Positions 1-11,900 of a stretch of DNA of 64,000 nucleotides are shown piece after piece. The position numbers and the translations under genes were made by a program. Location of the stretch: assembly GCA_947034895.1 (NCBI GenBank), contig OX344761.1, forward strand, positions 21,154,863 through 21,218,862. The letters are read 5' to 3'. A model generated the notes under the pieces. That model was given only the letters and a program-made list of their open reading frames with translations. It searched no databases and was not told where the DNA came from. Within the stretch, counting starts at the first letter, position 1. Each line of letters opens with the position of its first letter. The DNA is from Rhytidiadelphus loreus (taxonomy: Eukaryota > Streptophyta > Bryopsida > Hypnales > Hylocomiaceae).

Positions 1-60
1 TCAGTCTCTACTCGTTCAATATTAGGTTTGTGGATTTTGTCGTGAACTTCTCGTCGTGGT

Positions 61-775
61 GCAATTTCAAGATCAATATGCGAGCAGTGACATATCAGAC
101 AATCAGATAGTGAAACTCGAGGGCTTTCCACATCTGAACATTATCACATTAATCAACAATATCAGTAAAATTTTCAGGAAGATCGGGTTTGAAGGAGTAT
201 GGCTTGTTCAAATTGAGTTGTACAAGTTGAGGGTGCGTTTTTAGTGATGTTTATCATAACAAATCAGTCTTACCTGTTATAGCGTTTGGTTATTCTTGAG
301 AAAGCGCTATGAAATTGTACAAATTTAGTGAACTATAGTTACATGCGCATCTGTAAGAATGTTTCTATGCTTACCAACTTAATTACATTTTGAGAGTTTC
401 TCACTGGTTGAGTCTGTGAATAAGATAGGTATTATTTCTCCATGACATGAAGTCCTCAGGTGGGCTTTTAGCAGTATGTATGCGAGGAAGATAAATTCTC
501 CTCTGTGTGCAAGAGAATTTAGTGCATGAATCATCTTCATAAGCTGTGTGAAATTTGTGGTTTTGCAGCGGCTTCACCAAAGCTGGAGACATTGGTGCTC
601 ACAAGCAATCCGCTTTCAAATCTAGTGGACGCTGGTCACCAGGTGGAACTTTGTGAATCTGCAGACTTTGTGTCTGCTAGATAACATTGTCACGAAGAGA
701 ACAAATTATCGGGTGCATCTGATTCAGAAACTTCTCAAACTTAGGCTTCGTCACTTCAAAAAAATGAAGCTGAAG
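61..775 (+). pseudogene. U2 snRNP A' (U2A') pseudogene, left copy
   Basis: Three degraded exon-like pieces follow U2A', the leucine-rich-repeat protein that partners U2B'' in the spliceosome. Near 80-200 the frame reads SDNQIVKLEGFPHLN. At about 555-620 it reads PKLETLVLTSNPLSNLVD. At about 655-775 it reads LQTLCLLDNIVTK followed by TNYRVHLIQKLLKLRL. The third piece ends at a good donor (aag|gtacat at 776). Introns are retained, so this is a duplicated genomic copy and not a retrocopy. It is broken: a frameshift separates pieces two and three (about 625-653), one LRR residue is missing, and the first acceptor does not keep frame. The 5' exon lies outside the window but is seen in the right copy. 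Identification rests on the ordered LRR motifs of the family; a function is unlikely. Confidence 0.82.
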
Positions 776-1158
776 GTACATACGGTGCACCAGTTTTCAT
801 CTTCTGTTTTGTGTAGTCGCTTCATTTCAATCGTGAATGGAGACGTTGGCCTTGTTCCTGTCAAGTCACTTGGTTGAAGGGAATGTTCATTTGATTGCAG
901 TCACTTATTGTGTGGAATGCGGGGATTTCTTCCCGTGGAATTCAATTTCTCAGCTGCAGATTGATGGAGCTTATTCTGGAATCAGCATGCTGGGGATCTT
1001 GGACCACCTTGTAGGTCTATTAGGAAGCCATTTTTGGTGGTTTCGTTAGACTTGTTTTCATCGTTTTATCTCTTTGCTTCGGGAACGACAGTTATGTTAC
1101 AAGTTTACTAGAAGACTTGTTGTGCTTGTTGCAGTGCCAATTACAAGCTTTATAGGTG

Positions 1159-1720
1159 GAGTTGTTGATGTCTTGGCTAAATGTGGATACGTCTGTAGTA
1201 AGTTAGAACAGTTCATTGCGGTCAGAAGACCCCCATAGTGGACACCTAGGGGACGATCCCATTACGGATTTTTTCAATAAATGAGATTTGTGCCACAATC
1301 AATGTCTCTGCTGACAGGAATGGAGTGACTTAGGGACCTCATTAGGGACTTCTAGATTTTCAATGTAAATTCGTTGTAGGAAGAGACTTTTTGAAGCCTT
1401 CCACATTAGGAAATATTGCAAGTGATGTAGGTGGAGTAAGGTGAACATTATGGATACAATTTTTGTTGGTTTTGGGGTAGTCTAGAGACTCTTTTGGGCC
1501 ATGATGGGCAGAACACTTCAAATATTCATATCAAATTTATGCTTTGTTAAAAAAATACAATTTCAATTGCTCTTGATGCTTCTCACACTAGTCTTTTATG
1601 TGGAAAAAAAATTAAAAAATTTCAGCAATGGCATGAGGGCAAACTCTTAATTGTGACCACAATGGACTGTTCTACCTTACATCAGCTTTGATAAATCTGT
1701 GTCAACAAGCAATTCTGAAG
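1159..1720. other. 562 bp block present only in the left arm
   Basis: Left sequence ending tataggtg at 1158 and resuming catgttgcc at 1721 is directly joined in the right arm (near 49743). Either this block inserted here or it was deleted on the right. No target duplication or terminal inverted repeat is evident, so a deletion on the right is at least as likely. No coding capacity was seen. Confidence 0.8.
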
Positions 1721-3204
1721 CATGTTGCCACAGACTTTGTTGCAGAAGAGAAATCAATTGCCGGACAGAGATTACATGCAGATTCAGAGCTGTACATGTA
1801 TGTGACATGAAATTGTGACCTGAAATTTTCAAGTAAAGCAACTAGCAAGCAAGTTATCCGCGTTCACATGTGTATACGAGCATGTCTCGCAAATCATGTG
1901 CGCATTTCGAGAACCAAAGTTTAGAAACTTAGCAGAGTAGCTGGCACATTACGAAGACCGAGAAGATCACTCGTACCATCACTGTAGCCAGAGATGTGGC
2001 CGTTACTGCCCACATCAAGGCCGCTTTTGTTGTTCCAGCAGCTAGTTGCTCGAGTGCTGCTTTTTGCAAGCACTGTTCATCGGCGTGAAGAGTGTCTTCT
2101 CCCGTGATCAGGCACCAAATGTTGAATTGTTCACAGCACGGCTTCCCCACGATGACCAGCCCGTCCTTTACGGGTCAAATTTCTTTTTATTTTCTTACTC
2201 ATTAAAACATATAAAACACACATAAAGTTCACAACAATAAAGATATATAATTGCTCACTCAGGAATTGCATTCCAGTAAGCAACCGAACTCCACATACAA
2301 ATGGAAATTTGCAGAACCGTATACAGGTGTTTGAATCCTACTGCCAAGAAATTCGATTGAATGCTAGTCTCTGCCATGAAATTCGGATCTACGTAGGATA
2401 ACTTCTCTTCCATTTTGTTGACTGGGGAGACGGGTCTAATTTCACACCCACCGTGTTGAATAGGGTGTTGAATCTGATAGATACTAATGGATTAGATCAG
2501 TTGTATTTCAACTTCGAGTGCACAAAATCGCTTCTACAACAAAATATAAGACGCAACTACCAGTCCCAGTATACATTCAACTGTTTCCACCTTCTCTCCA
2601 GTTTCCCACCTTTAGAGCAAACCGAGCTGCAGACAAAACTGATTACGATAGGAAACCACGGAAACAAGTACACAAGTAACTACTAACTGCAATAGACACG
2701 AGCTGAGAAATTGCCAAAATAAAGTCGTGGAGAAATCCAGTCCCGTAAATTACCAATATTAATACTCACAATACACATCACCATCACCTGTTTCCTGCTT
2801 GTTCAAAGCTGAATAGCGGAATACCTAGCTTGTGACAACCCACTAACCCATAGTTATATAAAAGCTTGATTATATGCACAAGGGAGTGCCGGCCACAAGC
2901 AGTATAACCTAATAATGTACAACTCGGAACTTCCAGGTCACTACAAATACTCAAGATTTAACTGCTGATGGAATCCAAATTCGATCAAAGCGATCGACCT
3001 GAAGGATAACACACACGCAAACATACACATATCTAATAACCCATTTGACTTTACAAATTTTTAAAAGAATCCGGTATTCAACCTTCAGGTTGATGACTCT
3101 GGTACTATAATCAATTGAAGGAAGATGTCGGTTGAGGGTACGTCTACTAACTATGCCATACGATTGCCCCATAGATGCGATGAGCTTGTAGATGGTAAAT
3201 AATG

Positions 3205-3258
3205 CACAGGGAACCTTGTCCCATTCACTGGGTAGTGAATGGGACAAGGTTCCCTGTG
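3205..3258. mobile_element. 54 bp perfect hairpin insertion with ATG target duplication
   Basis: Arms 3205-3228 and 3235-3258 are perfect 24 bp inverted repeats (starting CACAGGGAACC) around a 6 base loop, tgggta. The right duplication arm has the empty site: there aaataATGtacg is continuous, while here ATG occurs on both sides of the hairpin (3202-3204 and 3259-3261). This is a complete insertion with a 3 bp target site duplication. CACA termini with a 3 bp duplication recall CACTA-type DNA transposons, which is an inference only. Confidence 0.88.
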
Positions 3259-3307
3259 ATGTACGAGATGAAATTAATGAAACTGTGATGGGAAACAGGT
3301 TGAGAAC

Positions 3308-3446
3308 GTACATCCTGAATAGCCAGTTGCAATGATGCCGTCTCCCTTGTATCCACTTCGGCATCGACAATAGTTAGTCCCGGAAAAATGGAAAATGACC
3401 TGTAGCAATATGCATGTGAAGCACACTGTTGGGTACCGCATACGGT
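3308..3446 (-). pseudogene. EGF-like domain fragment, left copy (frameshifted)
   Basis: Minus-strand counterpart of the intact EGF-like domain at 48067-48201. It encodes CGTQQCASHAYCYRSFS, but then an 8 bp duplication (cattttcc becomes cattttccatttttcc, near 3383-3400) shifts the frame before the second half, YCRCRSGYKGDG, which survives in another frame. The six-cysteine pattern is therefore split here and whole in the other arm. No kinase, signal peptide or further complete domain was found around it. Confidence 0.72.
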
Positions 3447-3538
3447 CGCTGCAGCACAATAAAACATACCATCCGCAAAGATCAGTACCTTTAGAAAAAA
3501 CAAACTTGCAGAGTTTCATTCAGTTTGCGATAGGGTTC

Positions 3539-3720
3539 GAACCCTATCACATAGTGGAAATTTCTGAATTTTTTTTCACATCTTCTCAAACCAACATAGT
3601 ACAAGATCCTATGGTTACACATGTCCGAAAATGTGTTTTTTTTCTTCTAAATTTGATACTTATACTATAAATGACCGTTTTGGAGTAGTTTTGGTGAAAA
3701 CATAGTCAAAAACCTTTAGG
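3539..3720. mobile_element. Decayed fragment of the CCCCTAAAGG TTAA-element family
   Basis: The stretch from the text tggaaatttctgaatttttt through atcctatggttacacatgtcc to aaaacctttagggttg matches the terminal part of the elements at 38597-39548 and 56703-57641 and the fragment ending at 17157. Its terminus has decayed (ctttagggttgc instead of tttaggggttaa). It is also present in the right arm (about 47810-47960), so it predates the duplication. Confidence 0.6.
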
Positions 3721-4143
3721 GTTGCATGAGTGCATATGAAAGAATCTCATGTGAATGGAAGGAATCTTGAAGGAATCAAAATTGTGCTCTCATGCAAAGG
3801 AATCTGATGATTGAAACATGAGGTGCAAAGTGGAGATTGCAGTGAAGTTTGAGTGTGTAGGAAATTTTGCAAATGGAAGCTGTTTATCACATCTGTGGTT
3901 CAAATCTGTGGTTCAAATCTCAGTTACAAGCAAGTGAGTATAATTACTGAGCTTGTTAATTACTGTGCTTATTATTGTGCCCGTAAGTAGAGGATACCAA
4001 ACCATCTAGGACTTATTAGTCTGGACTATTGTTCATCGCTTTAAAGTATCGACCTACTTTGGCCTATCTGACGGCCCCTTTTTTCCGATTTTTACAAAGG
4101 GTATTTTCAAAAAGTCAACTGTCTTATTTATTCCGATTTTCAC

Positions 4144-5227
4144 AAAGTCAACTGCCATAGGAGTGGCTTACCGGGGAGGGGGGGCACGTACCTGGAATTA
4201 GTAGATTTCCGATTTGATTGGTTGATTGGGCCCCGGGAAGGGGCAGTCCAAAGGGAAAAGGTAGGTCGGTGAGGGCACCCAGCTCGCGGTATTGTTTAGT
4301 TAAAGGCGAAAGAACAGTTCGGTATTATACCCGTTCGAGGAAGTGATGCCTGCAAACGTTATGGTTTAAATTTTTAAGGAATATGTTGCTCTTGCCGCAC
4401 AAGCCGTTGGAGGCAGAGAGCGGGGACGGAGACTGACATAGATTCTTACATACTTCAATGCGGAAGCGCACTCTTTGCGTGTTGCGTTTCCAAAGAATTG
4501 TAGAACTCTCACACCATAGGTAGGGTTTACGGGTCCGATTCGTGACAGGCTCAGTCTTCGTTTCGGAAATACTGTATGTGTTTAGGGTTTGAAGCTCAAG
4601 TGGCTTCAATTCTGGAACCCTGAGGCCTAAACTTGCTCAGAATCGGTGGTCTTGGATGTGGTTATGAATTTTCATACGGGCGGGTGCAGCGTATCTCAGT
4701 ACCCGGGGGGATGAAATCAGAGTTTCAACTTTCTGTTATGATGGAGTAAGTCGAAGGCTACTTATTAGTCGTCGAAGGCTTTGTAACCGCAGTTGGCAGC
4801 TTGCCTATGCGATCGTCCATCTTTCAGATTGGATTCTCCCCATTTGGGGAATTGACCCATTTGGATATGAATGCTTGTGCGTGCCCGGTTCCATGCTTAT
4901 GATTCTAGAGTCGGTGGGTACGCTACTTTGGAAGGTAGTATTGCTGCAGGTTCTGAGTGACAATTGTCTATTTTCAGCATGCATGTGGATGTGCTGAGGA
5001 TCTGTGAGCATCGCTTTCTTCACAAATTGTCGACAATGTATCGTTTGTGCTGAAGATACTCCCTCCCTTCGGAGCTCTCCAACGGAAGAAATCGATCGAT
5101 CGATACAGACAAATGGGTGAGACCAGAGTAAGCTGCAGCAATTGGTGTGACTCAAGTGTTTGGTTTAGGTCTCTTTTAAGCATCATTGCTTCCTCAGCTG
5201 GTGCCTGCTGATGTTATTTGATGCCTA
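4144..5227. repeat. Segment present three times (left member)
   Basis: This segment recurs inverted at 46301-47375 and 51285-52332. All three carry the CG-rich block around the cccgggg motif, the cgatcgatcgat motif and a short open stretch encoding KECASSLKHVRIYVSL or close variants. The left and 51285 members share a stretch around gtttggtttaggtct that is deleted in the 46301 member. Confidence 0.85.
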
Positions 5228-5592
5228 CGGAAGCTGATTGCTTCTTGGAGAGGGTGCAGTCAGTATGAGTATATTGACATGAGCTTTCCTCTGCATTTCG
5301 GTTTTATGTAATTCACCGCCAATTTAGTAAAGAAAATTCACCACAAGAAAAGGACATGAAATGGTTGAGAACATGAAATGATTTAGAGAGCTGAATGGGA
5401 AATGGGTGCTGAAATTCTAGCTTAGCTGTGCACAATGCTGAGAATGAGAACATTGCAAATTGCATATCTGTCAGCTTAACGTAAATGTCAAATGGTCATG
5501 GAATTTTGCCAATTTTAATGGAATTGATTGACAATGTGAACGACTTTATGAGTTATGGAATAACATTGGAGTTCGGTGCTTTCACCCTTCCT

Positions 5593-5767
5593 TTAACCCT
5601 TGAATGTTGACACGGATGCCAAACATCCGATGGTTGACAAGGAATCTTTGAGTGTAGGACGAAAGTGCAACTGTTCATCCTTGGAATTGGGTTTGGAAAG
5701 GAAAGATCTCCTACGGTAATACAAAAGGATGATTTTGAGCATCACTCCTTGGACGTTCAGAGGTTAA
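5593..5767. mobile_element. 175 bp TTAA-bounded MITE (left arm)
   Basis: TTAACCCTTGAATGTTGAC opens the element and ...GTTCAGAGGTTAA closes it, so imperfect terminal inverted repeats begin with CC just inside TTAA on both sides. The other duplication arm holds the orthologous copy at 45774-45950. The interior (gtgcaactgttcatcc) recurs in the elements at 34664-34893 and 39545-39942. An apparent 64 aa frame beginning within it is part of the repeat. Confidence 0.7.
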
Positions 5768-6364
5768 TAGGATATATATTGACAACACAATCAAACAATT
5801 CCCAAAAATGTGATCCAAACGTTTATGATATGGATATTATTGTGGAAGTTCATTCTTGAGAATAAGAAATTCACAAATGCAATATGGCACAACTAAAGGT
5901 AAAGTGTCTATAATGGCTAATGTAGAACTAAAGAATTAACTATACAAAAGTTCTATACTTAAATACAAAGGGATCACTTTTGGGATACATCATGGTCCAT
6001 TAGAAAAACTATGGCATACAATTATTGCACCACCTATGAACTAACATAGCCACCTACTAGCTTTCACTTTTAGAAATTACAACCAAATTTCAAGTATTCA
6101 AAAAATTATGCAACTTCTTGTATTTATTGCAGATTTCATAATCTTTTTATTGAAAATTCATTAATTGCACTAATCATTCCTAATTTTGATTCACCTACTA
6201 AAAGGTCACTTATTGAACCTTTTATCTTACTTACACTATAACAGAATTCGGTAAAAAGAACCCACAATGGAAATTAAATGCGGTTCTTTTTACCATTGTC
6301 ATATATATACCCTAAATGATTGTAGTTGATTTCTCTTTTGTTTTTCGATTGAAAATTTAAGAAT

Positions 6365-8560
6365 TGTGGAGTGTATGAATATACCATTTGAAAGATATTG
6401 AAAATTCTTCCATTTTTAATGATTTATTATATGCCCCCCAATTCTAAAATCTACATTTGAAAAACCAAGTGTTATTGTTTAGGGCATGTATGTATAGGAT
6501 AGTAGGCAAAAAACTACTCTAGTAGTGATTTCTATTGTGGTCTTCTACCAACTTTTGTTATAATGTTGAGTGTCAAAGTGTAAAGAGAGTTTCTTCTTTT
6601 GTACAAGCATCCTCAAAGCATATATAGTCAATAGAATAATATTTTAGCTAGCTCTGCCATTTTTTGGATAAAAAGTGTGCAATTAATACATGGATTTTGC
6701 AAAAAAATTCTATAGTATGGGAAAAGTTGCAATTTTGTTGGGTTTGGCAACTCTACCATAACTTTTTTCTTCTTCAACCAATAGTTCATTGGATTAGTAA
6801 TGATTGAGATTCTTTTTGTTTTTGTAAGTTAGGATGCTTGCAATTGGGGGCAAGGCAAAATAGCATATTACAAGGTGAGGCAAATAAGGGATTTAAACAT
6901 GGAAAAGTTGCCCTCACATTTGTTGAGATGAAAATTCCGTAGGTTGTTGCCATTGCCCAATTTAAATATTATTAACACTATGATTAATGTAGAAATACAT
7001 CTTCATAGCACTACAATCATTGGGAGTGCATAAAACATCACTTAAAATCAACATAGAAATTCTTGGATTATGAAAATTGTATGTCCCCTCCCTTTTAAAT
7101 TATAGAGGCCAACATGAATCCTAATTAAGAAAGAAAATCATGCAAATGACAACAAATCTTGAAGCTTTGCCTCGCGTCTTGCATGATTGTTTTCGTAAAG
7201 ATGATTTGCAATGTTTGTCTTTTTGACTTGCTTTTAATGATGCATATTTCAACATTGAAATGACCCTAATGTAGTGAAATCTCCCATGTCTGTTTATATG
7301 AGTTTTTGATGTGCTTCCAATCATAGTACCCTCAAACTTTAACTCTATGCCACTCATTCAGAATTTATTTAATTTATCAAGGCCATTTGTCATGATGCAT
7401 TAACAATGCTTTAAAGCCCATGGTAAACCTTTCAAGGTAGGAATGCTTTTAGATCACCTCCAATCCAAATTAATTCAATAAGACTCTAAACAGTGTAAAT
7501 GAAATTAGCTCCAAAGTATGAGAAAACAAGGCATGCAATATTAAACAAGGTGATATTAGAGAGGGCTTAGTGAGATAAAGACAACCATTTTGGAAGGGCT
7601 AATTTGCCATACTTCAATGTAATAATTGGTTCTTGCTACAAACTTGTTAGAATTCCAATGATCCAAAAAGTAAATTCATTTATTTGAGTTTCAATAAATT
7701 TTTGGTGTGGATAGCTCAAAGTTATATTATAGCTCCCCAAATAACATAGATATTATGGTATCCCACACTCATAATCAACACTACCCAAATGCCAACATCA
7801 ACATCTAAACGAAAAAGCCTCACAAAAACCTAAATCTTGATTACACAAGATGTATACAATTAAGACACGAGAATGTATGAGAGTCTAGTGTTGGTGTTCA
7901 GTACATCTAAAGGCAATAGGCTTTTGAAAATTCATAAGTATAGGGCAATGCCCGACGATGAGAGGCATTGCTCGACGTAAACTGCTGCTAGATTTGGATG
8001 AACAATACGCGATGAGATTGAAGTCGGATGAAAAATCCGTAATGCCCGATTATGCAAGCAAAACCACGTAATCGGGCATTACAGTCTTGCTGCGCTTCAG
8101 AACCCGCCCGGAAATTGAACGTGAAACTTCTAGTGGTGGTTTACGTTATTCATATAGTGTCCAAATATAAATAATGCAAGCTAAAATGCATTGAAATCCT
8201 CTTTCAATTGCTGCTAAGATCCATTAAAAATAATTTATATTTGATAATAGTGACTGTGTTCAGTTGTAGTTAGTGAAGGTTATAGGTGCGCATACCTTGT
8301 GCACAACTAGCCAGAATTGGTAGGCTCCCCTGAAGCCACGTACCAAGCCAAACCGAAAAAATAAAAAGAAACAGTCCAGCTCAGCAAGGGTAGTCTGGGT
8401 GACACTAAATGGCAAGATCGGTGGGTTGCACAATCTAGCGGCCACCAACGTTTGCGGTGCCAGAAGCGGATAGGGTTTGCGCCAATCCTCTCCACAAGGC
8501 GCCACCCAATGAGCGTCTCTGCAATTTGATTTCTCCCTTTCCCCAAAACCACCGCCATTG
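6365..8560. other. AT-rich intergenic region
   Basis: No open frame with recognisable content on either strand. It holds homopolymer-rich AT sequence, then from about 7930 a more GC-balanced stretch with short inverted repeats (8039-8082) leading into the leader of the ABCF5-like gene. Confidence 0.7.
8039..8082. repeat. Short perfect hairpin
   Basis: A 14 bp stem, gtaatgcccgatta (8039-8052) and taatcgggcattac (8069-8082), surrounds a 16 base loop. A related motif, gcaatgcccgacg, lies just upstream near 7946. It could be the end of a decayed element or a foldback; no RNA gene could be assigned. Confidence 0.6.
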
Positions 8561-8631
8561 ATCACACATCATCCGCAGCTGCAGCTTTACAATCAGTCTC
8601 CTGCTCCTGGGCTTGTGTCCCCAGCGTGCCT

Positions 8632-8865
8632 ATGCTGCTGCGGAGCTATCTCATTCCATTTCTCTCCCCTTTCTGTGTTCAATTCGCAACAGTTCTTGTG
8701 CACCCAATCTTCGATTTCTTGCATCTGTGGACAATTGTTGTGTACCCAATCCATCCTACTGTTCCTCACATTTGTGGTCCATTTCTGGAGCACCCAATCT
8801 TCCTGTCTCGCATATCGGGACCATTGCTTAGCTTGTGCACCCAATCTTCCTTTCCCTGCATTTAG
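8632..8865 (+). promoter_or_regulatory. Possible upstream ORF in the ABCF5-like leader
   Basis: An ATG at 8632 opens a 77-codon frame that ends at 8865, 95 bases before the ABCF5 start. Much of it translates the leader repeat, so HPIF recurs. Whether it is in the transcript depends on the unknown start site. The stop before the main ATG would permit reinitiation. Confidence 0.3.
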
Positions 8866-8916
8866 GAACCATTCGCTGTGTACTCAATCTTGTTTTCCTT
8901 GCACTTCTGCAATTTG
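8696..8916 (+). repeat. Degenerate tandem repeat (five units) upstream of ABCF5 start
   Basis: Five diverged units of 39 to 50 bp start near 8696, 8736, 8786, 8833 and 8877. Each contains a version of GTGCACCCAATCTT followed by a pyrimidine run and TGCA. The array lies immediately upstream of the initiator ATG at 8961 and probably within the 5' leader. Unit lengths are not multiples of three and the sequence stays open in several frames. Confidence 0.75.
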
Positions 8917-8960
8917 GTTGCATGTCTTCCTGAGAATTCCAGTGCCCGCACTCACCGGCG

Positions 8961-11900
8961 ATGGCGTTCGTAGCCGAGTCGTCGTCGCGGTTTCTCACCA
9001 ACCCTTACTTCGCTCCCTCGGACGAAGTGAGCACTTCATCACAACGATCCAAATCTCGTAATCTCCCTTCCAACACCCTCACCTCCAGAATCCCTTGCCT
9101 CGGTTTGTCCGTCTGTTCTCCCTCCGGCAGAGAAACCGACTCATGGCGATGTCGGTTTACAGCATCCCGTGGCGACAGCCTGCGAGCGGCAGCTGTGAAA
9201 ACAGAAGAGGTTCCGCTGTTCCTCCTGGAGGAAGCTTTTGAAAAAGATTATGTTCGCGAGGACGAGAAGAGTAAGAAAGTTCAGGTGCCCAAGGAGTCCA
9301 AGGAGAGCAAGGAGAGCCACAGGAAAGATCGTTCTGGAGCCTCGACTGTGGTTTCTGGTGTGAAGTTGGAGAATATCAGCAAGACGTTCAAGGGCGTGAC
9401 GGTGTTGAAGGATGTGACTTGGGAGGTGAAGCGAGGGGAGCGAGTGGGGCTGGTGGGGATTAATGGCGCCGGGAAGACGACGCAGCTGAATATCATTGCG
9501 GGGAAAGAGGAAGCGGATGAGGGGAATGTGGTCAAAGCGAGAGCTAATATGAAGATTGCGTTTCTGAGTCAGGAGTTTGAGGTTGTGGGGTCGAGGACGT
9601 TGCGAGAAGAGTTTATGAGTACTTTTGCGAGTGAAGTGGACATTTCGTCCAAGATGGAGGAAGTGCAGGTGTGAATCTCAATTTGGGACGTTTTTGCTGT
9701 CGATCTGTTGGTTTGAATTCATATTTTTTCCAGTTGCGAGTTTGAGATTAGGTTATGAATTTGGCTTTCGAGAGGATTGCTATTTGGAGGAGATTATTGT
9801 TGGGATTTGGAGGTGTTTTTAGGGTTTCGGAGTGCTGGCTTGCGGAGGAGGGTTACTTTGAATGAGTAATCTTGTGGTTCTGCGTGATATCGAGCTTAGT
9901 CTCATTTTGCGTGGAAAGTGCGTCAATAGGGTCTGTGTGAGTTGGTTTTCAGCTGTTTTGAGTGTTTTATGTTGGTAGAAGTGAATTTGGGTTTACTTGT
10001 ATTGCACTTTTGTGTTTGTGTCGATCTTGTTCATAATTTGGCGTGAATTTCTGAAGCACTGATATAGGAATTGTTTGGATATTGTAAATTAGTTATGAAT
10101 TGCTGATGTTTGAAGTAATTGAATCCCAATCACAGGCCTAGAATGCCCTTGAACCATGAGTAAGGCATATCTCATGGAAGCGTCTCTGATTGGGATAGAA
10201 CTCAGGAGTTCCTCATGTCTCACTAGTCACATGTTTGGGTGACAGTGGCATTGTTAATGAGTAACCTTTCAATTCAAGGGATCCGCCGACAAATGGGCTC
10301 TCTACCTTATATCAAATGATATTAACTTTAGTTTGTTTCTTCAGGTGGCGCTTGAGAATTCGACCGACGATATGGAATTAATGGCGAAGCTTTTAGACGA
10401 TCTAGACACCCTGCAGCAGAAGGCGGAAGCATCCGATCTTTACAGCATCGACGTGAGGATCAACAAGATGATGCCGGAATTGGGCTTCACAGCTGACGAT
10501 GCAGACCGATTGGTGGCTTCGTTTAGTGGGGGCTGGCAAATGCGTATAGCTCTGGGAAAAATCTTACTTCAGGTATGGTGACAGCAAGAGAAATGGAGCT
10601 ACAGGGATGAATATTCAAAGTCACGTTTATGCACTAGACTATGATTAACATGTTCCTCAGTTAATAAAGCATTGTTTGAAAAGGATACAACCAAATATTC
10701 TGAAGCGGAATCGTGGTATGTACCAGATATTATCGGTTTAAGGTTGATAAAGATATTTTACAATCTGGAATGATAGAAATTGTAGGCCCCATTGTAAGGA
10801 GCCATGATGAATTGGGGGATCCACCTCACTGACTGGTGAATTTTGCACCAGGATCCCGATTTACTGCTACTCGACGAGCCTACGAACCATTTGGACTTGG
10901 ACAGTATCGAGTGGCTGGAAAGGTATTTGAAGAACCAAGATGTGCCTATGGTGATTGTGTCCCATGACCGGGCTTTCCTTGACCAGTTGTGCACGAAGAT
11001 CGTGGAGACGGACATGGGTGTGGCGCAGACGTTTCCAGGGAATTACAGTGAGTATGTGCTTGCGAAGGCAGCCTGGGTGGAGGCTCAACGTATGGCATGG
11101 GAAAAGCAGCAGAAAGAAATTGCGCGTACTGAAGAGATGATCCAGCGACTCAGTAGTGGAGCGAATTCTGGTCGTGCAACCTCTGCTGCGAAGGTGCTTA
11201 TTTCTAGCTGTGCTGCATTTTCAGTTTTAGTGGAACCTTTCTGAGGAAGTTTTTGAGCTGAATGAGACACTGTTGAAATGCAGCAACTGGAGAAAATGCA
11301 AGATGAAGGACAGGTAGTCGAAAAGCCATTTGAACGGAAGCCTCTGAAGTTTCGTTTTCCAGAGCTCGAGCGCAGTGGGAAAACGGTCGTGGAGCTTAAG
11401 AAACTGGGTTTTCGTTACGATGACAAGGTAACCGTCCTCGGCACAAGCAATTTATCACGTATTGACCATAGATGGGTTTAAATTTAAGATGTTTTGCAGC
11501 TATGTGCACAACTGGCCTAGTGTGTCTGCTCGCATGTCTATAGGGATTGAAACATGTCATTCAGGAAGGTATCAATAGAAGGAAGAAATCATACCCTACA
11601 TTTTTGAAGGATGGAAATAAATTTTGGAAGTTATCTAATCAGTCAGGAACTTCCAGAATTGGAATTCATGTTTTAGCCTGAGCACTTTCGGGATAATTTC
11701 TTCCACAGTATTTGTGGATGGCCATTCACGCACACGGCTTTATGTGCAGGTGCTGTTTGAGAATGCTCAGCTTCTAGTGGAGCGGGGTGAGAAGTTGGCA
11801 GTCATTGGTCCTAATGGTTGTGGCAAGAGTACACTTCTAAGGATGCTGATGGGGACTCAAAAGGCTACGTCTGGGGAGATATCTCTTGGTGCATATCGAG

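Larger units (their letters stand above)
1..6364. repeat. Left arm of large inverted duplication
   Basis: The reverse complement of this block is found at about 44960-50880, with near-identity over long stretches; for example a 77-codon open frame at 2453-2686 differs from its partner at 48772-49005 by one residue. Homology stops sharply near 6364, just after the sequence gaaaatttaagaat. The outer end lies beyond the window, because the partner continues past the point matching base 1. Differences between arms include a 562 bp block only here (1159-1720), a 54 bp hairpin only here (3205-3258) and a 221 bp block only in the right arm (45365-45585). The arm carries a U2A' pseudogene, an EGF-like fragment and a small TTAA element. 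Confidence 0.95.

Noticed and set aside
3534..3553. GATAGGGTTCGAACCCTATC resembles a tRNA T-arm / B box
   Set aside because: It is a perfect palindrome without an A box, acceptor stem or other arms at the proper spacing, and it differs in the right arm (acagggttcgaaccctat). Not a tRNA or clear SINE.
5665..5859. 64-codon frame conserved in both duplication arms (also 45682-45876)
   Set aside because: It spans the TTAA-bounded MITE and its flank; conservation follows from recent duplication, not from coding constraint.
8558..9061. 167-codon open frame overlapping the ABCF5 start
   Set aside because: It begins with TTG, not ATG. Its repeated LCTQS words are the leader repeat read in another frame, and it runs out of frame into the ABCF5 coding sequence.
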